NCBI GenBank assembly: GCA_900315435.1
Contig: OMYY01000035.1
Coordinates: 1-35,902, forward strand
Length of the DNA stretch: 35,902 nt
Origin: an uncultured Spirochaetaceae bacterium
Lineage (GTDB): Bacteria > Spirochaetota > Spirochaetia > Sphaerochaetales > Sphaerochaetaceae
Direction: 5' to 3'
The notes below the pieces were generated by a model that saw nothing but the letters and a program-made list of their open reading frames with translations, was not told where the DNA came from and ran no database searches. Below, piece by piece: positions 1-7,893 of the stretch. The position numbers and the translations under genes were made by a program. Each line of letters opens with the position of its first letter. Positions within the stretch are counted from its first letter, which is position 1.

Positions 1-593
1 AGAGCGGCCCTTGCCGACCCACAGGACATCGCCACTCTCGAGGTCCATCACGCAGGTCGCATAGCTGTGCCCCTTGTGGACCGCGAACTCGTCCACCGCC
101 AGATAGGTGGGCCGGTAGCCGCTGTCCCTGGTCTGGAGCCATCTCCTGACAAGGGCCTCGTCCATAGTCTGCTTGTGGATTCTCCGGATTGTTTCCCAGT
201 GTATGCCGGTGATCTTCTGTACCGTGCTGACCGGCATCTGCCAGCGCATCAGTCCCTTCACCCAGGCGGCGGCCCTGTGGGTTATTCTCGTCTCAGGATA
301 AGTGAGCGGGACTTTCTCGCTGGATGTCTTGCCACAGTGCGGGCAACGGTAGCGGTGGTAATGCACCTCAAGGGTCTGGGTCGTGCCATACTGCAACGGC
401 ATGTCCTGACATGCATCACGCCGTGGTCATAGACATGCATCCTGCCCTTGCACTGGGGGCATTTGACCGTGCTTGTCTGCCTTGTGCTGGAGAATGGCAG
501 AATCAGGCGCCTTTTCTGCTTGTCAAACCGGAAGGAGTCGCACCGGAAGTGCTGACACGAAAGGTGGATCTGGGTATCTTGTGAGTCGGGCAT
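1..593 (-). pseudogene. ISL3-family transposase, frameshifted and cut by the window edge
   Basis: The minus strand encodes the N-terminal part of an ISL3-type transposase. From the ATG at 593 (preceded by AAAGGAAA) it reads MPDSQDTQIHLSCQ, then a zinc-finger CPQC at about residue 51 in the first frame. The matching second CPHC finger and the catalytic-domain start (TYLAVDEFAVHKGHSY, with the expected Asp-Glu pair) lie in a different frame and run off the left edge. The switch is at about 402-406, where one base appears to be missing: restoring a G would join HVR to DMPLQYGTTQTLEVHYHRYRC without a break. In the first frame the protein stops at 282. I see no slippery site that would make this a programmed frameshift, so a decayed copy is more likely. 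The C-terminal half is outside the window. Confidence 0.82.
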
Positions 594-685
594 GTCTGTA
601 TGGTTTCCTTTTTGTGGTTGGTAACCAAAATGGAACCAGACGACATGCCCTATTTTTCTCATCCCCCAACTTTCCGTGAAGAACC
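1..685 (-). mobile_element. ISL3-type insertion sequence, one end in window
   Basis: The transposase piece is followed upstream (to the right) by about 90 bases of leader. On the minus strand the outermost stretch reads GGTTCTTCACGGAAAGTTGG (about 666-685), which looks like an ISL3 terminal inverted repeat. The other end lies outside the window, so the repeat match and the target duplication cannot be tested here. A short dyad TTGGTAACCAA lies in the leader at about 618-628. The boundary is an estimate. Confidence 0.5.
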
Positions 686-763
686 TTTTTCTTGCGGGTG
701 AGCGAACCATGAAGGCCGGATTGCGGCACATCACGACCGGCTCCCTGTCCGTTTTTTAGTCCA

Positions 764-792
764 TTGACACCCTTTGTGGGGAAACATACCAT
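764..792 (+). promoter_or_regulatory. sigma70-type promoter of the thiamine operon
   Basis: TTGACA (764-769), a 17-base spacer and TACCAT (787-792). Transcription should start near 799, one base before the riboswitch P1 stem. The same -10 hexamer, TACCAT, occurs in the 23996 promoter. Confidence 0.8.
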
Positions 793-799
793 GGAAGAG

Positions 800-865
800 T
801 CCTAGGGGTGGTCGAAAGGCCTGAGATGATACCCGTTACCTGATCTGGATAATGCCAGCGTAGGA
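800..865 (+). promoter_or_regulatory. TPP (THI-box) riboswitch
   Basis: The conserved TPP aptamer core is present: GGGGTG, then CTGAGATGATACCC, ACCTGATCTGGATAATGCCA and GCGTAGGAA. The closing P1 stem pairs TCCTA (800-804) with TAGGA (861-865). It sits between a strong promoter and thiB, so it should lower thiB-thiP expression when thiamine pyrophosphate is plentiful. No terminator with a U-run is seen between aptamer and gene, so translational control is more likely. Confidence 0.95.
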
Positions 866-891
866 AGTGGAGCAAATCACCGAACACAAAC

Positions 892-913
892 CCCCGGAGA
901 ACATTCTGGGAGG
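892..913 (+). promoter_or_regulatory. possible ribosome-site-sequestering hairpin of the riboswitch
   Basis: CCC(GG)AGA-ACAT-TCTGGG can fold into a six-pair stem with a two-base bulge. This covers the first Gs of the thiB Shine-Dalgarno GGGAGG (908-913), six bases before the start ATG. It could be the expression platform of the TPP riboswitch. The pairing was found by eye; no competing antisequestor was worked out. Confidence 0.4.
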
Positions 914-919
914 TGCGAA

Positions 920-1975
920 ATGCACAACAAATCAATGCTTATGGCCGCTCTGGCCATGTTGGTCGCCGGCGGCAGTCTGCTTGCGAATGGAACCAAGGAA
1001 GAATCAAAAGCGAAGCAGGCGCAGGACGAGTCGGGCGTCACCGTCTATGCCACCAGCTCCTTCTGCGGAGACTGGGGTCCCGGCCCGAAACTGGCCAAGG
1101 AATTCGAAGCCAAGACCGGCATCAAGGTAAACCTGGTCGACGCGGGAAGCACCGGTGAGATGCTGACCAGATTGATCGCGGAGAAGGAGGCCCCGGTGGC
1201 CGATGTGGTCATGGGCATCTCCGACAACCTTGCCCCCCGCATCTACGATGCCGGCATCCTCGCCTCCTACGACGCTCCGGCGCTGAAAGAAATCCCCGAT
1301 TTCCTCGAGTTTGACCCGCAGGACCGCCTGCTTCCCTATGACTACGGCAATTTCGCCTTCGTCTACGACAGCGAGAAGCTCGCCCCGGAGGACATTCCCC
1401 ACTCGCTTGACGACCTGCTCGACCCGAAGTATGCGAAGAAGGTGATCCTGATCGACCCGCGCACCAGCGCCGTCGGCATGGGCCTGCTGGAATGGACCAT
1501 CGAGGTCTACGGCGAGGACCACTGGCTCGACTGGTGGAAACAGATGGAGCCAAACACCCTGACCATCGCCAGCGGCTGGTCCAGCGGATACGGCCTCTTC
1601 ACCGAAGGAGAGGCGCCACTGGCGATCAGCTACACCACCAGCCCGGTCTACCATGTCATGTTCGACAAGACGACCCGTTATCAGGCGCTGATCTTCGACG
1701 AGGGTCACAACACCACGGTCGAGGGTCTGGGATTGATCAAAGGCGCCAAGCACCAGGCAGCGGGAAAAAGCCTGATCGACTTCGTCCTGACCGACGCACA
1801 GCTGGATATCGCCGAGACCGACTCGATGTACCCGGCAAACGCCTCCGTCAAGCTTCCCGACGCTTTCGACTATGCCCCGAAACCGGAGAAAAACCTCTTC
1901 ATGGACGCTGACGTGCTGGCAAAGAAACAGAACGAATGGCTGGATGCCTGGGAAAAGGCGATGGGGAACAAGTAA
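920..1975 (+). CDS. thiB: thiamine ABC transporter substrate-binding protein ThiB
   Basis: Periplasmic binding protein that delivers thiamine (and probably thiamine phosphates) to the ThiP permease. The 351-residue sequence follows E. coli ThiB closely by recall: DWGPGP near residue 50, PYDYGNFAFVYD near 140, DPRTS followed by GMGLLEW near 180, and YGLF-EGE-LAISYTTSPVYH near 225-245. The N-terminus is a signal peptide (basic start, hydrophobic core to about residue 21) ending in SLLANG, with no lipobox cysteine. The start at 920 is fixed by GGGAGG six bases upstream. The gene follows a TPP riboswitch, which supports the substrate independently. Its TAA stop overlaps the thiP ATG (TAATG). Confidence 0.95.
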   Translation: MHNKSMLMAALAMLVAGGSLLANGTKEESKAKQAQDESGVTVYATSSFCGDWGPGPKLAKEFEAKTGIKVNLVDAGSTGEMLTRLIAEKEAPVADVVMGISDNLAPRIYDAGILASYDAPALKEIPDFLEFDPQDRLLPYDYGNFAFVYDSEKLAPEDIPHSLDDLLDPKYAKKVILIDPRTSAVGMGLLEWTIEVYGEDHWLDWWKQMEPNTLTIASGWSSGYGLFTEGEAPLAISYTTSPVYHVMFDKTTRYQALIFDEGHNTTVEGLGLIKGAKHQAAGKSLIDFVLTDAQLDIAETDSMYPANASVKLPDAFDYAPKPEKNLFMDADVLAKKQNEWLDAWEKAMGNK

Positions 1976-3636
1976 TGCGTGCCAGGCGCCACAACTCCTA
2001 CGACACCCCAGGCTGGGTGGCTCTGCCTTCCAGCCTGCTTGTCGCGGCGCTCTTCTTCATCCCGTTGCTGGCGACCCTCAAGGGGGCCGTCACCAGCGGG
2101 ACCTTGCTTTCTTCCTTACGGGATCCATACATCCAGAAAACCCTCTCATTCACCATCTGGCAGGCCTTCCTCTCCACCCTCGCATCGCTTGCAATCGGTC
2201 TTCCTGGAGCATGGATCATGGCCACCTTCAAGTTCCCAGGCAAGCGCTTGGTACGGGCAGTCAGCACTGTGCCTTACGTACTGCCCTCCATCCTTGTGGT
2301 CCTCGGCTTTGTGATTTTCTATGGGAACAATGGAATCCTGAACCGGGCGCTGATGACGCTGACGCGCATAAGCGAGCCCCCACTCCATATCCTCTACTCC
2401 CTGAAGGCGATCATTCTCGCCCACGCCTTCTATAACTTTCCCCTGGTCATGAACCTGGTCTCCACCGCGTGGAGCCATCAAGACCCCCACCCCGCCCAGG
2501 CGGCGTTGACGCTGGGAGCCAGCAGATGGAGGGTTTTTTGCACCATCACCCTGCCCAATCTGGCCAGCATGGTGGTCTCTTCGGCCATCCTGGTCTTCCT
2601 CTACTGCTACAACAGCTTCTCGATCATCCTGGTCCTTGGCGGAGGGCCGGCGCGCACCACGCTGGAAACCGAGATTTACCGGTACGCCAAAATCACCCTC
2701 CAGCCGGACAAGGCCGCAGCCATGGCCCTGATCAGCCTTGTCGTCGCCTTGGCGTTCCTGGTTCTCTATCTCTGTGTCTCCCGCCTTTTCAGCCAACCTG
2801 ACGAGGTCTCCTCCGCGGTCCGGACCAACGCCAAAGCCCCGAAAGGGCTGGCCGCAGTCGCCATTTACGCCTTCTCGTTCCTGGCGATCCTCTTCGTCCT
2901 TGGGCCAATCGTCAGTGTCATCTGGCGTTCCTTCACCAACAAGGCGAGCCTCGCCGGAGGAAACACTTTCAGCTTGAAGTGGTACAAGCAGCTCTTCGGC
3001 ATCACCCAGGCGAACGGCACCATGGGCATCGCCCAGGACGCCCTGGTCCACAGCCTTGCCATCGCCCTTGCCTGCGCCCTGTGCAGCATCCCCACCTCGC
3101 TTTCCCTGGTGGTCGCCATGCGGAAAAAGAGTATGGCGACCAGCCTCTTGGAGCTGTTCTGCATGCTCCCGCTCGCAGTCAGCAGCGTAATCATCGGCCT
3201 TGGATACCTCTTCATCGCTACCAGACTGAGGATCGTAGGCTATCCGATGGTGGTGTTAGCCCACCTGGTCATCGCCATCCCAGTCTGTATCCGCACCCTG
3301 CTTCCCGAGGCACGTCGCTTCCCCCAGCACTATATCGACGCCGCCCACACCTTGGGGGCCAATTCCTGGAAGTGCTTCTGGACGGTGGAACTGCCGCTAC
3401 TTCGCGGCAGCCTGATTACCGGTGTCGCCTTCGCCTTCGCCATGAGCCTGGGCGAGCTGAACGCGACGCTGACCCTGGCAGGGAGATCCATCCGTACGCT
3501 ACCGATGGTCATGTACCAATTGATTGAATCCTACAACTACCAAGGGGCCTGCGCCCTGGGCACCATCCTGATTCTCGCCAGCCTGCTGGTATTCTGGCTG
3601 GACGAGCAGCTTCGGGGAAGGGAGAGCCTGCTATGA
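1975..3636 (+). CDS. thiP: thiamine ABC transporter permease ThiP
   Basis: Inner-membrane permease of 553 residues made of two fused permease halves, the usual form of ThiP and of FbpB-type iron permeases. About twelve hydrophobic segments are visible. Each half carries an EAA-type coupling loop: AALTLGASRWRVFCTITLP around residue 185 and AAHTLGANSWKCFWTVELP around residue 465. The start at 1975 overlaps the thiB stop and uses GGGGA just upstream; the open frame continues 39 bases further up inside thiB but without reason to start there. It forms the channel for ThiB-delivered thiamine and needs an ATPase, which is not adjacent but is encoded at 6604. Its stop overlaps the following esterase start as ATGA. 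Confidence 0.93.
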   Translation: MRARRHNSYDTPGWVALPSSLLVAALFFIPLLATLKGAVTSGTLLSSLRDPYIQKTLSFTIWQAFLSTLASLAIGLPGAWIMATFKFPGKRLVRAVSTVPYVLPSILVVLGFVIFYGNNGILNRALMTLTRISEPPLHILYSLKAIILAHAFYNFPLVMNLVSTAWSHQDPHPAQAALTLGASRWRVFCTITLPNLASMVVSSAILVFLYCYNSFSIILVLGGGPARTTLETEIYRYAKITLQPDKAAAMALISLVVALAFLVLYLCVSRLFSQPDEVSSAVRTNAKAPKGLAAVAIYAFSFLAILFVLGPIVSVIWRSFTNKASLAGGNTFSLKWYKQLFGITQANGTMGIAQDALVHSLAIALACALCSIPTSLSLVVAMRKKSMATSLLELFCMLPLAVSSVIIGLGYLFIATRLRIVGYPMVVLAHLVIAIPVCIRTLLPEARRFPQHYIDAAHTLGANSWKCFWTVELPLLRGSLITGVAFAFAMSLGELNATLTLAGRSIRTLPMVMYQLIESYNYQGACALGTILILASLLVFWLDEQLRGRESLL

Positions 3637-4259
3637 TGGTGTTGTCGGGAAGCATGTACAGCGCCACGCTAGGGGGCAAGACCCATCTGACCGTGTTGCT
3701 CCCTTCGGACAGTCAGGACTACGGGGACGGACAACCCAAGGCCCTCAAAGGCCCGTACAGGACCCTCTACCTGCTGCACGGCATGGGCGGAGACGATAGC
3801 GACTGGATCACCCACACCAGCCTCAGCCACCTTGCCAAGCGATGTGGAATCTGCGTGGTGCTCCCCTCGTGCCTTTCCTCCTTCTATGAGGGAAAATGGG
3901 GCGAGTACGTGGGTCGCGAGCTCGTCGAGGTCACCAGGCGTGCCTTTCCGCTCTCGTCCAAACAAGAGGATACCTGGATCATGGGCGCGTCGATGGGGGG
4001 CTGGGGAGCGTTGCACCTCGCGGCAAGCTATCCCGGCACCTTTGGCCGTTGCATCGCCCTTTCCACCGCCGCCATGGGCCGGCCCCTTCCCTTTCCCCGT
4101 TGCCCGCTCTATCTGGGATGCGGAAGCGAGGACGCGCTGCTTGCCGAGAACAAGGAACTAGCATGTCTTCTGGGAAGCGAGCTCCATGTCTCCAAGGGCG
4201 GGCATGATTGGACCTATTGGAACAGCGCCCTAAACAGCCTGCTTCAGCCGGCAAGCTGA
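3633..4259 (+). CDS. esterase D-like alpha/beta hydrolase in the thiamine operon
   Basis: 208-residue serine hydrolase of the esterase D/tributyrin esterase kind (PF00756). Visible parts are the oxyanion-side motif YLLHGMGGDDSDW (residues 46-58), the nucleophile elbow GASMGGWGA with Ser120, Asp167 in GSEDAL and His191 in GGHDW, giving a complete catalytic triad. No signal peptide is seen, so it should be cytoplasmic. The ATG at 3633 overlaps the thiP stop and a second in-frame ATG follows at once, so translation is coupled to thiP and the gene should be under the TPP riboswitch. A role in hydrolysing an acylated or otherwise esterified thiamine compound is a guess from context; S-formylglutathione hydrolase activity is another possibility. 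Its 3' end overlaps the convergent Nudix gene by 16 bases. Confidence 0.85.
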   Translation: MMVLSGSMYSATLGGKTHLTVLLPSDSQDYGDGQPKALKGPYRTLYLLHGMGGDDSDWITHTSLSHLAKRCGICVVLPSCLSSFYEGKWGEYVGRELVEVTRRAFPLSSKQEDTWIMGASMGGWGALHLAASYPGTFGRCIALSTAAMGRPLPFPRCPLYLGCGSEDALLAENKELACLLGSELHVSKGGHDWTYWNSALNSLLQPAS

Positions 4260-4633
4260 GCGATGATCGCTCGGTCGCTGGGGGCGAACGGCATCGACGC
4301 CATCTCTTCCTTGGTCACCCAAGCCAGCCTGCTGTGGACGGAAAGCTTGAACCTCTCGCCTTCCGGCAGGGTCACCGCGTGGGCGGTCAAATGGTACAGG
4401 GTCTCCTTGTTGACGAAATCGTAGCTTGCCAGTTCGTCTCCCACCCCGATATGGACCCCGAGCTCCTCCATCCACTCCCGTTGCAACGTGTCGGCGACAC
4501 TCTCACCCCAACGGTTCTTTCCCCCGGGAAATTCCCATAGGCCACCGATGGCGCCACCTTTTTCCCGAAGTCCGACCAGATACTTTCCTTCCCGGTCCCT
4601 CAGAATGCCACATGTCGTGATGCGATGTTCCAT
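4244..4633 (-). CDS. Nudix hydrolase, MutT-like
   Basis: 129 residues, one Nudix domain, the normal size of MutT-type pyrophosphohydrolases. The Nudix box is complete at residues 38-60 (G-x5-E-x7-REWMEELGV), followed by the usual beta strands. Such proteins hydrolyse nucleoside diphosphates linked to another group; the compact size and the GLWEFPGGK motif suggest an 8-oxo-dGTP or CTP pyrophosphohydrolase-like enzyme. The substrate is not determined. AGGAG lies five bases before the ATG. It is third in a minus-strand run after the Nnr and membrane-protein genes. Proximity to thiamine genes is worth noting because some Nudix enzymes act on thiamine pyrophosphate intermediates, but nothing in the sequence shows this. 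Confidence 0.88.
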   Translation of the reverse strand: MEHRITTCGILRDREGKYLVGLREKGGAIGGLWEFPGGKNRWGESVADTLQREWMEELGVHIGVGDELASYDFVNKETLYHLTAHAVTLPEGERFKLSVHSRLAWVTKEEMASMPFAPSDRAIIAQLAG

Positions 4634-4641
4634 ACCAGCTC

Positions 4642-5058
4642 CTACAACAATACGATCATCGGGAAAAGAAAATGGATGACGGCAATCACGAAGACTGCCT
4701 TCCCCAGTTCATGCTTGTTCCGCTCGATGACACTTGCGGCGTCATCCACTATACCGCTCACCCTTCCATGGGCCTGACGGCGCGCAATGGCGATGTACCA
4801 GACCACCAACGGGAAAATGGTCACGGTAATCAGAAAATCCCCGAGCAATGGCGGACCTGGCTCATACGGGAAGAAAATGGAAAGGATCCCAAGGACACAA
4901 CCACCTTCGATCAACAGATGCCGTACCCAGCTGACCGAGCGGAAGGCATAGCGCAACGAGAGCAGGATCGGGAACTTGACCCCGTGGGTGTCGCTGAGCA
5001 GCATCATCGACCCGATGGTCAGATAGACCAGCTCCAGGAAATAGACCTGGCTCATCAT
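4642..5058 (-). CDS. uncharacterised small integral membrane protein
   Basis: 138 residues with about four hydrophobic segments: residues 5-22 (FLELVYLTIGSMMLL), 50-62 (GGCVLGILSIFF), 72-92 (LGDFLITVTIFPLVVWYIAIA) and the C-terminal end (AVFVIAVIHFLFPMIVLL). A charged loop sits before the last helix. I do not recognise the family. The ATG at 5058 overlaps the stop of the upstream Nnr gene (ATGA) and follows GGAGGAG; a second ATG at 5055 is also usable. Position between the Nnr and Nudix genes suggests co-transcription only. Confidence 0.7.
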   Translation of the reverse strand: MMSQVYFLELVYLTIGSMMLLSDTHGVKFPILLSLRYAFRSVSWVRHLLIEGGCVLGILSIFFPYEPGPPLLGDFLITVTIFPLVVWYIAIARRQAHGRVSGIVDDAASVIERNKHELGKAVFVIAVIHFLFPMIVLL

Positions 5059-6503
5059 AGGCACTCCTCCAGCTCCTGGCTGGTGAAGTACCCGCCCGCG
5101 CCCAACAACTTCCCCTTCCACTGGTGCAGCCGGCAACCCTGCAGGGCGGCCTCGAAGGGCTCGAGTTTCTGGCCGAGCAGGCAAAGGATGATGCCGGCCA
5201 GCACATCCCCGCTTCCAGCGACGGCGATGGCGGGGTTCTTGCAATCCAGGAAGGCCATGCGCCCCTCTTCCACAATCTGGTTGACCGCGCTTTTCAACAC
5301 GACCACCGCTCCCAGCTGGGTGGCAAGACGGGTGATTCCCGAAAAGAGCGCCTGGGGCGTGTCATGGACGATATCCTGACCGAGAAGAGCCGACGAGAGA
5401 CGGGAAAGCTCTCCCACATGGGGGGTCAGCACCATGGGACAATGGGGCCGGTAGCCATCCCTGACCAAGTTGGCAAGGGCGGTCAGCCCATCAGCGTCCA
5501 CCACGACCGGCTTGCCACTCTCGAGGATCCTCCGTAGCAACGCCTCCCTTCCCGCGCCCCATCCCGGACCAGCGAGGATGGCGTCAAACCGGGAAAGGTC
5601 GAAGTCTTCCTCTTCGTGCCGTACCATGACCGAAAGGCCGGAAGCGGTGACCGCCACCGGATAGGAATCCCGGTCGGCGAACAAGGTCACCAGTCCGCTT
5701 CCCGCGTGGAAGGCTGCCTGGGATGAAAGCCTTGCCGCGCCGGAGTACTGCCTGCTGCCAGCAAAGATGGCGACACTTCCACGGCTGTTCTTGAAGGCGT
5801 CCAGCCGAAGAGGAGGCTCCACCGCCGAGACAATCGACTCCCAGCTGCCAACTGACGGGCAGGCCTCGATGAAACGGGGAGGAAACGAGGGATTGAGCAC
5901 CACAATCTCCCGGCCACAGGAGGCGCAGGTCGCGGGATGGAACATGCAGCTCTTGGCGAGACCCATCGTGTAGGTCACGTCGGCATGAAAGGAAAGCGCC
6001 GATACGGGGATTCCATCCCCGATTCCGCTAGGCAGGTCGATGGCGACCTTCCAAGCCCGGGTGTTGGCATTGGCGCGCTCGATCCATCTCTTCGCGACAC
6101 CTTCGACCGGACGGTTCAGACCTACCCCGAACAAGCCGTCGACAATCACCTGGGAGAAGTCGATTGCCTCATCAGCCCGGTCCAGAAGGATACGGTGTAT
6201 CGGAAAATCAGTGATAGCCTCGCTTTGGATCCTGCAAAGCTCGCTCCGGGACTCCATGCACAACACCCGCAGGTTGCTGTAGCCGTCACACGCAAGACTT
6301 CTGGCAAGGGCGAGCGCGTCCCCTCCGTTGTTTCCCGGCCCGACAAGGAAGAGGATGGCGTCGTCCTTCCCGATCCGCCCATCGCGTTCCATCACCTGGC
6401 CCATGCGGCATGCCGCCTGTTCCATCAGGATGATGGCGGGAACGTGCTGCTGGCTCAATGTGTCAAGGCCCTGCGCCTGTGCGCAAGAAATGAGGGAATC
6501 CAT
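5055..6503 (-). CDS. nnr: bifunctional NAD(P)H-hydrate repair enzyme Nnr (epimerase and ADP/ATP-dependent dehydratase)
   Basis: 482 residues, the usual length of the fused enzyme. The N-terminal YjeF/NnrE domain has GPGNNGGDALALAR (residues 55-68), which epimerises NAD(P)HX. The C-terminal ribokinase-like NnrD domain has ILAGPGWG and the signature GSGDVLAG (about 430-437), which dehydrates the S form back to NAD(P)H using ADP or ATP. It repairs damaged nicotinamide cofactors in the cytoplasm. There is no Shine-Dalgarno before the ATG, and a TGA-TACAGT extended -10 lies six bases upstream, so the mRNA may be leaderless. It heads the minus-strand run Nnr, membrane protein, Nudix, and is divergent from thiQ. 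Confidence 0.93.
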   Translation of the reverse strand: MDSLISCAQAQGLDTLSQQHVPAIILMEQAACRMGQVMERDGRIGKDDAILFLVGPGNNGGDALALARSLACDGYSNLRVLCMESRSELCRIQSEAITDFPIHRILLDRADEAIDFSQVIVDGLFGVGLNRPVEGVAKRWIERANANTRAWKVAIDLPSGIGDGIPVSALSFHADVTYTMGLAKSCMFHPATCASCGREIVVLNPSFPPRFIEACPSVGSWESIVSAVEPPLRLDAFKNSRGSVAIFAGSRQYSGAARLSSQAAFHAGSGLVTLFADRDSYPVAVTASGLSVMVRHEEEDFDLSRFDAILAGPGWGAGREALLRRILESGKPVVVDADGLTALANLVRDGYRPHCPMVLTPHVGELSRLSSALLGQDIVHDTPQALFSGITRLATQLGAVVVLKSAVNQIVEEGRMAFLDCKNPAIAVAGSGDVLAGIILCLLGQKLEPFEAALQGCRLHQWKGKLLGAGGYFTSQELEECL

Positions 6504-6509
6504 GTAACT

Positions 6510-6518
6510 ACTGTATCA
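6510..6518 (-). promoter_or_regulatory. extended -10 element before nnr
   Basis: On the minus strand TG-A-TACAGT with the -10 ending six bases before the ATG at 6503. No good -35 is seen at 16 to 18 bases, which fits an extended -10 promoter. Confidence 0.45.
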
Positions 6519-6554
6519 CACATTGGGTTTTCTTGTGGATGAGTCTGCTATGGC

Positions 6555-6583
6555 TTGAGACTTCAAAGTGGTCATGGTACATT
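6555..6583 (+). promoter_or_regulatory. sigma70-type promoter of thiQ
   Basis: TTGAGA (6555-6560), 17-base spacer, TACATT (6578-6583), about 20 bases before the thiQ start. No riboswitch is present between it and the gene, unlike at thiB. Confidence 0.65.
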
Positions 6584-6603
6584 GCTCTGGAGAGGAATAA
6601 CGC

Positions 6604-7662
6604 ATGCAGGACGCTGGTCTGGTCTGTTCGTTGAAGGCGAATTACCCGAATTTCAAATTGGACACGGAATTCTCCGTCAGGAAAGGGGAGCTGGTCTGCA
6701 TCATCGGACCCTCTGGTTGCGGCAAGAGCACTACGCTGAGCATCCTCAGCGGTTTGCTTGACGGCGATACAGGCACCAGCATCATCCTGGATGGCAACGA
6801 CATCACCCATCTTGCCCCGGAAAAACGCCAAGTGGCCCTGGTCTTTCAGGACTACGCGATTTTCCCGCAGATGAACGTGCAGGACAACATCGCCTATCCC
6901 TTGAAACTGCAGAAGGTCCCCCGCAAGGAGCGGACGGCCAAGATCAGCGCTTGGCTTGACCTGGTCTCCCTTTCCGGCTTCCAGAAGCGCAAGCCGAGCC
7001 AGCTTTCGGGTGGGGAGCGCCAGCGCGTCGCCTTGGCGCGCGCCCTGGCAAGCCAGCCCAAGCTGCTGTTGCTTGACGAGCCCCTCTCCGCGTTGGACAC
7101 CAAGCTGCGCAGACATCTGCGCGAGGAAATCCGAAGAATCCACGACGAGACCGGCGTGACGATGGTCTATGTGACCCACGACCAGGAAGAGGCCATGGCA
7201 ATCGCGGACAGGATCATCGTGATGAACCAAGGACATATCGAGCAGATGGGTGATCCCGAGGAACTGTACCACCACCCCCAAACGCTATTCACCGCCACCT
7301 TCATGGGCGACGGCACGACGATGCCCTATTCCATCATCGCCGAAACGTTGAAGAGCGAGGGAAACTCCTACGTCCGTTTCGCGCCAAAACAAGGAGAACA
7401 GGTGATTTTCTTCCGTCCCGAGCAGGTCACCGTCCAGGACGACAGCGACCTCCCCTTCCCTGAATACCTTCCCCACCTGGAATTCCAAGATGCCAAGCTG
7501 GTGTCCTGCATCTTCCAAGGCGCGGTCTTCGAGGCGGTGTTCCAGTGGCATACATACCGGATTGGAGCCATCGTAAAAAAACGCCCCAAGCAGGACTATG
7601 CCACGCTTGGGGTACGTCTGGTGGATATCCGGCAGTTCCTCGATGGCGAGGCAATCCGCTGA
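6604..7662 (+). CDS. thiQ: ABC transporter ATP-binding protein, probable ThiQ
   Basis: 352-residue ATPase of the PotA/FbpC/ThiQ class. Walker A GPSGCGKST (35-43), Q-loop Gln82, signature LSGGERQR (134-141), Walker B LLLLDEP and the switch His192 are all intact. A C-terminal extension of about 120 residues resembles a TOBE-like regulatory domain. It is assigned to thiamine because ThiB-ThiP lacks an adjacent ATPase and this is the only ABC ATPase gene in the window. It could instead power the two sugar importers, whose ATPases are also missing, but MsmK/MalK-type partners usually have a longer conserved C-terminal region. GAGAGG lies eight bases before the ATG. Three opposite-strand genes separate it from thiP. 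Confidence 0.72.
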   Translation: MQDAGLVCSLKANYPNFKLDTEFSVRKGELVCIIGPSGCGKSTTLSILSGLLDGDTGTSIILDGNDITHLAPEKRQVALVFQDYAIFPQMNVQDNIAYPLKLQKVPRKERTAKISAWLDLVSLSGFQKRKPSQLSGGERQRVALARALASQPKLLLLDEPLSALDTKLRRHLREEIRRIHDETGVTMVYVTHDQEEAMAIADRIIVMNQGHIEQMGDPEELYHHPQTLFTATFMGDGTTMPYSIIAETLKSEGNSYVRFAPKQGEQVIFFRPEQVTVQDDSDLPFPEYLPHLEFQDAKLVSCIFQGAVFEAVFQWHTYRIGAIVKKRPKQDYATLGVRLVDIRQFLDGEAIR

Positions 7663-7680
7663 CAATCCGGGAGGAAGGAC

Positions 7681-7893
7681 TCACGCCTCCAGACCACAGA
7701 TGTCGTCGATGTCGGCGTCATCGATTCCTACATCGTGCACGCCGTGCATCAGCATTTCCGCCTGGTCGAAACAGACATCGATACCCTGCGCATGGAGATT
7801 GCGAACTACCTGCTGCGGGTTCTTCATGCGGCTGATATAGGCAACCTTGCTCCGGGTGCCAATGTGAAACAAATTCAAAATATTCCTAAACAT
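7681..7893 (-). CDS. small hypothetical protein
   Basis: 70 residues from the ATG at 7893, which is preceded by AAGAGG at nine bases. It starts MFRNILNLFHIGTRSKVAY and ends in an acidic tail (GIDDADIDDICGLEA). No membrane segment or known motif is recognised. It converges with thiQ, leaving 18 bases between them. A longer start at 7920 has no ribosome site. Reality rests on the good ribosome-binding site and on the lack of a better reading of this stretch. Confidence 0.45.
   Translation of the reverse strand: MFRNILNLFHIGTRSKVAYISRMKNPQQVVRNLHAQGIDVCFDQAEMLMHGVHDVGIDDADIDDICGLEA

Noticed and set aside
4272-4633. Nudix gene as a thiamine-pathway enzyme
   Set aside because: The Nudix box alone does not indicate substrate and the gene is transcribed away from the riboswitch operon.
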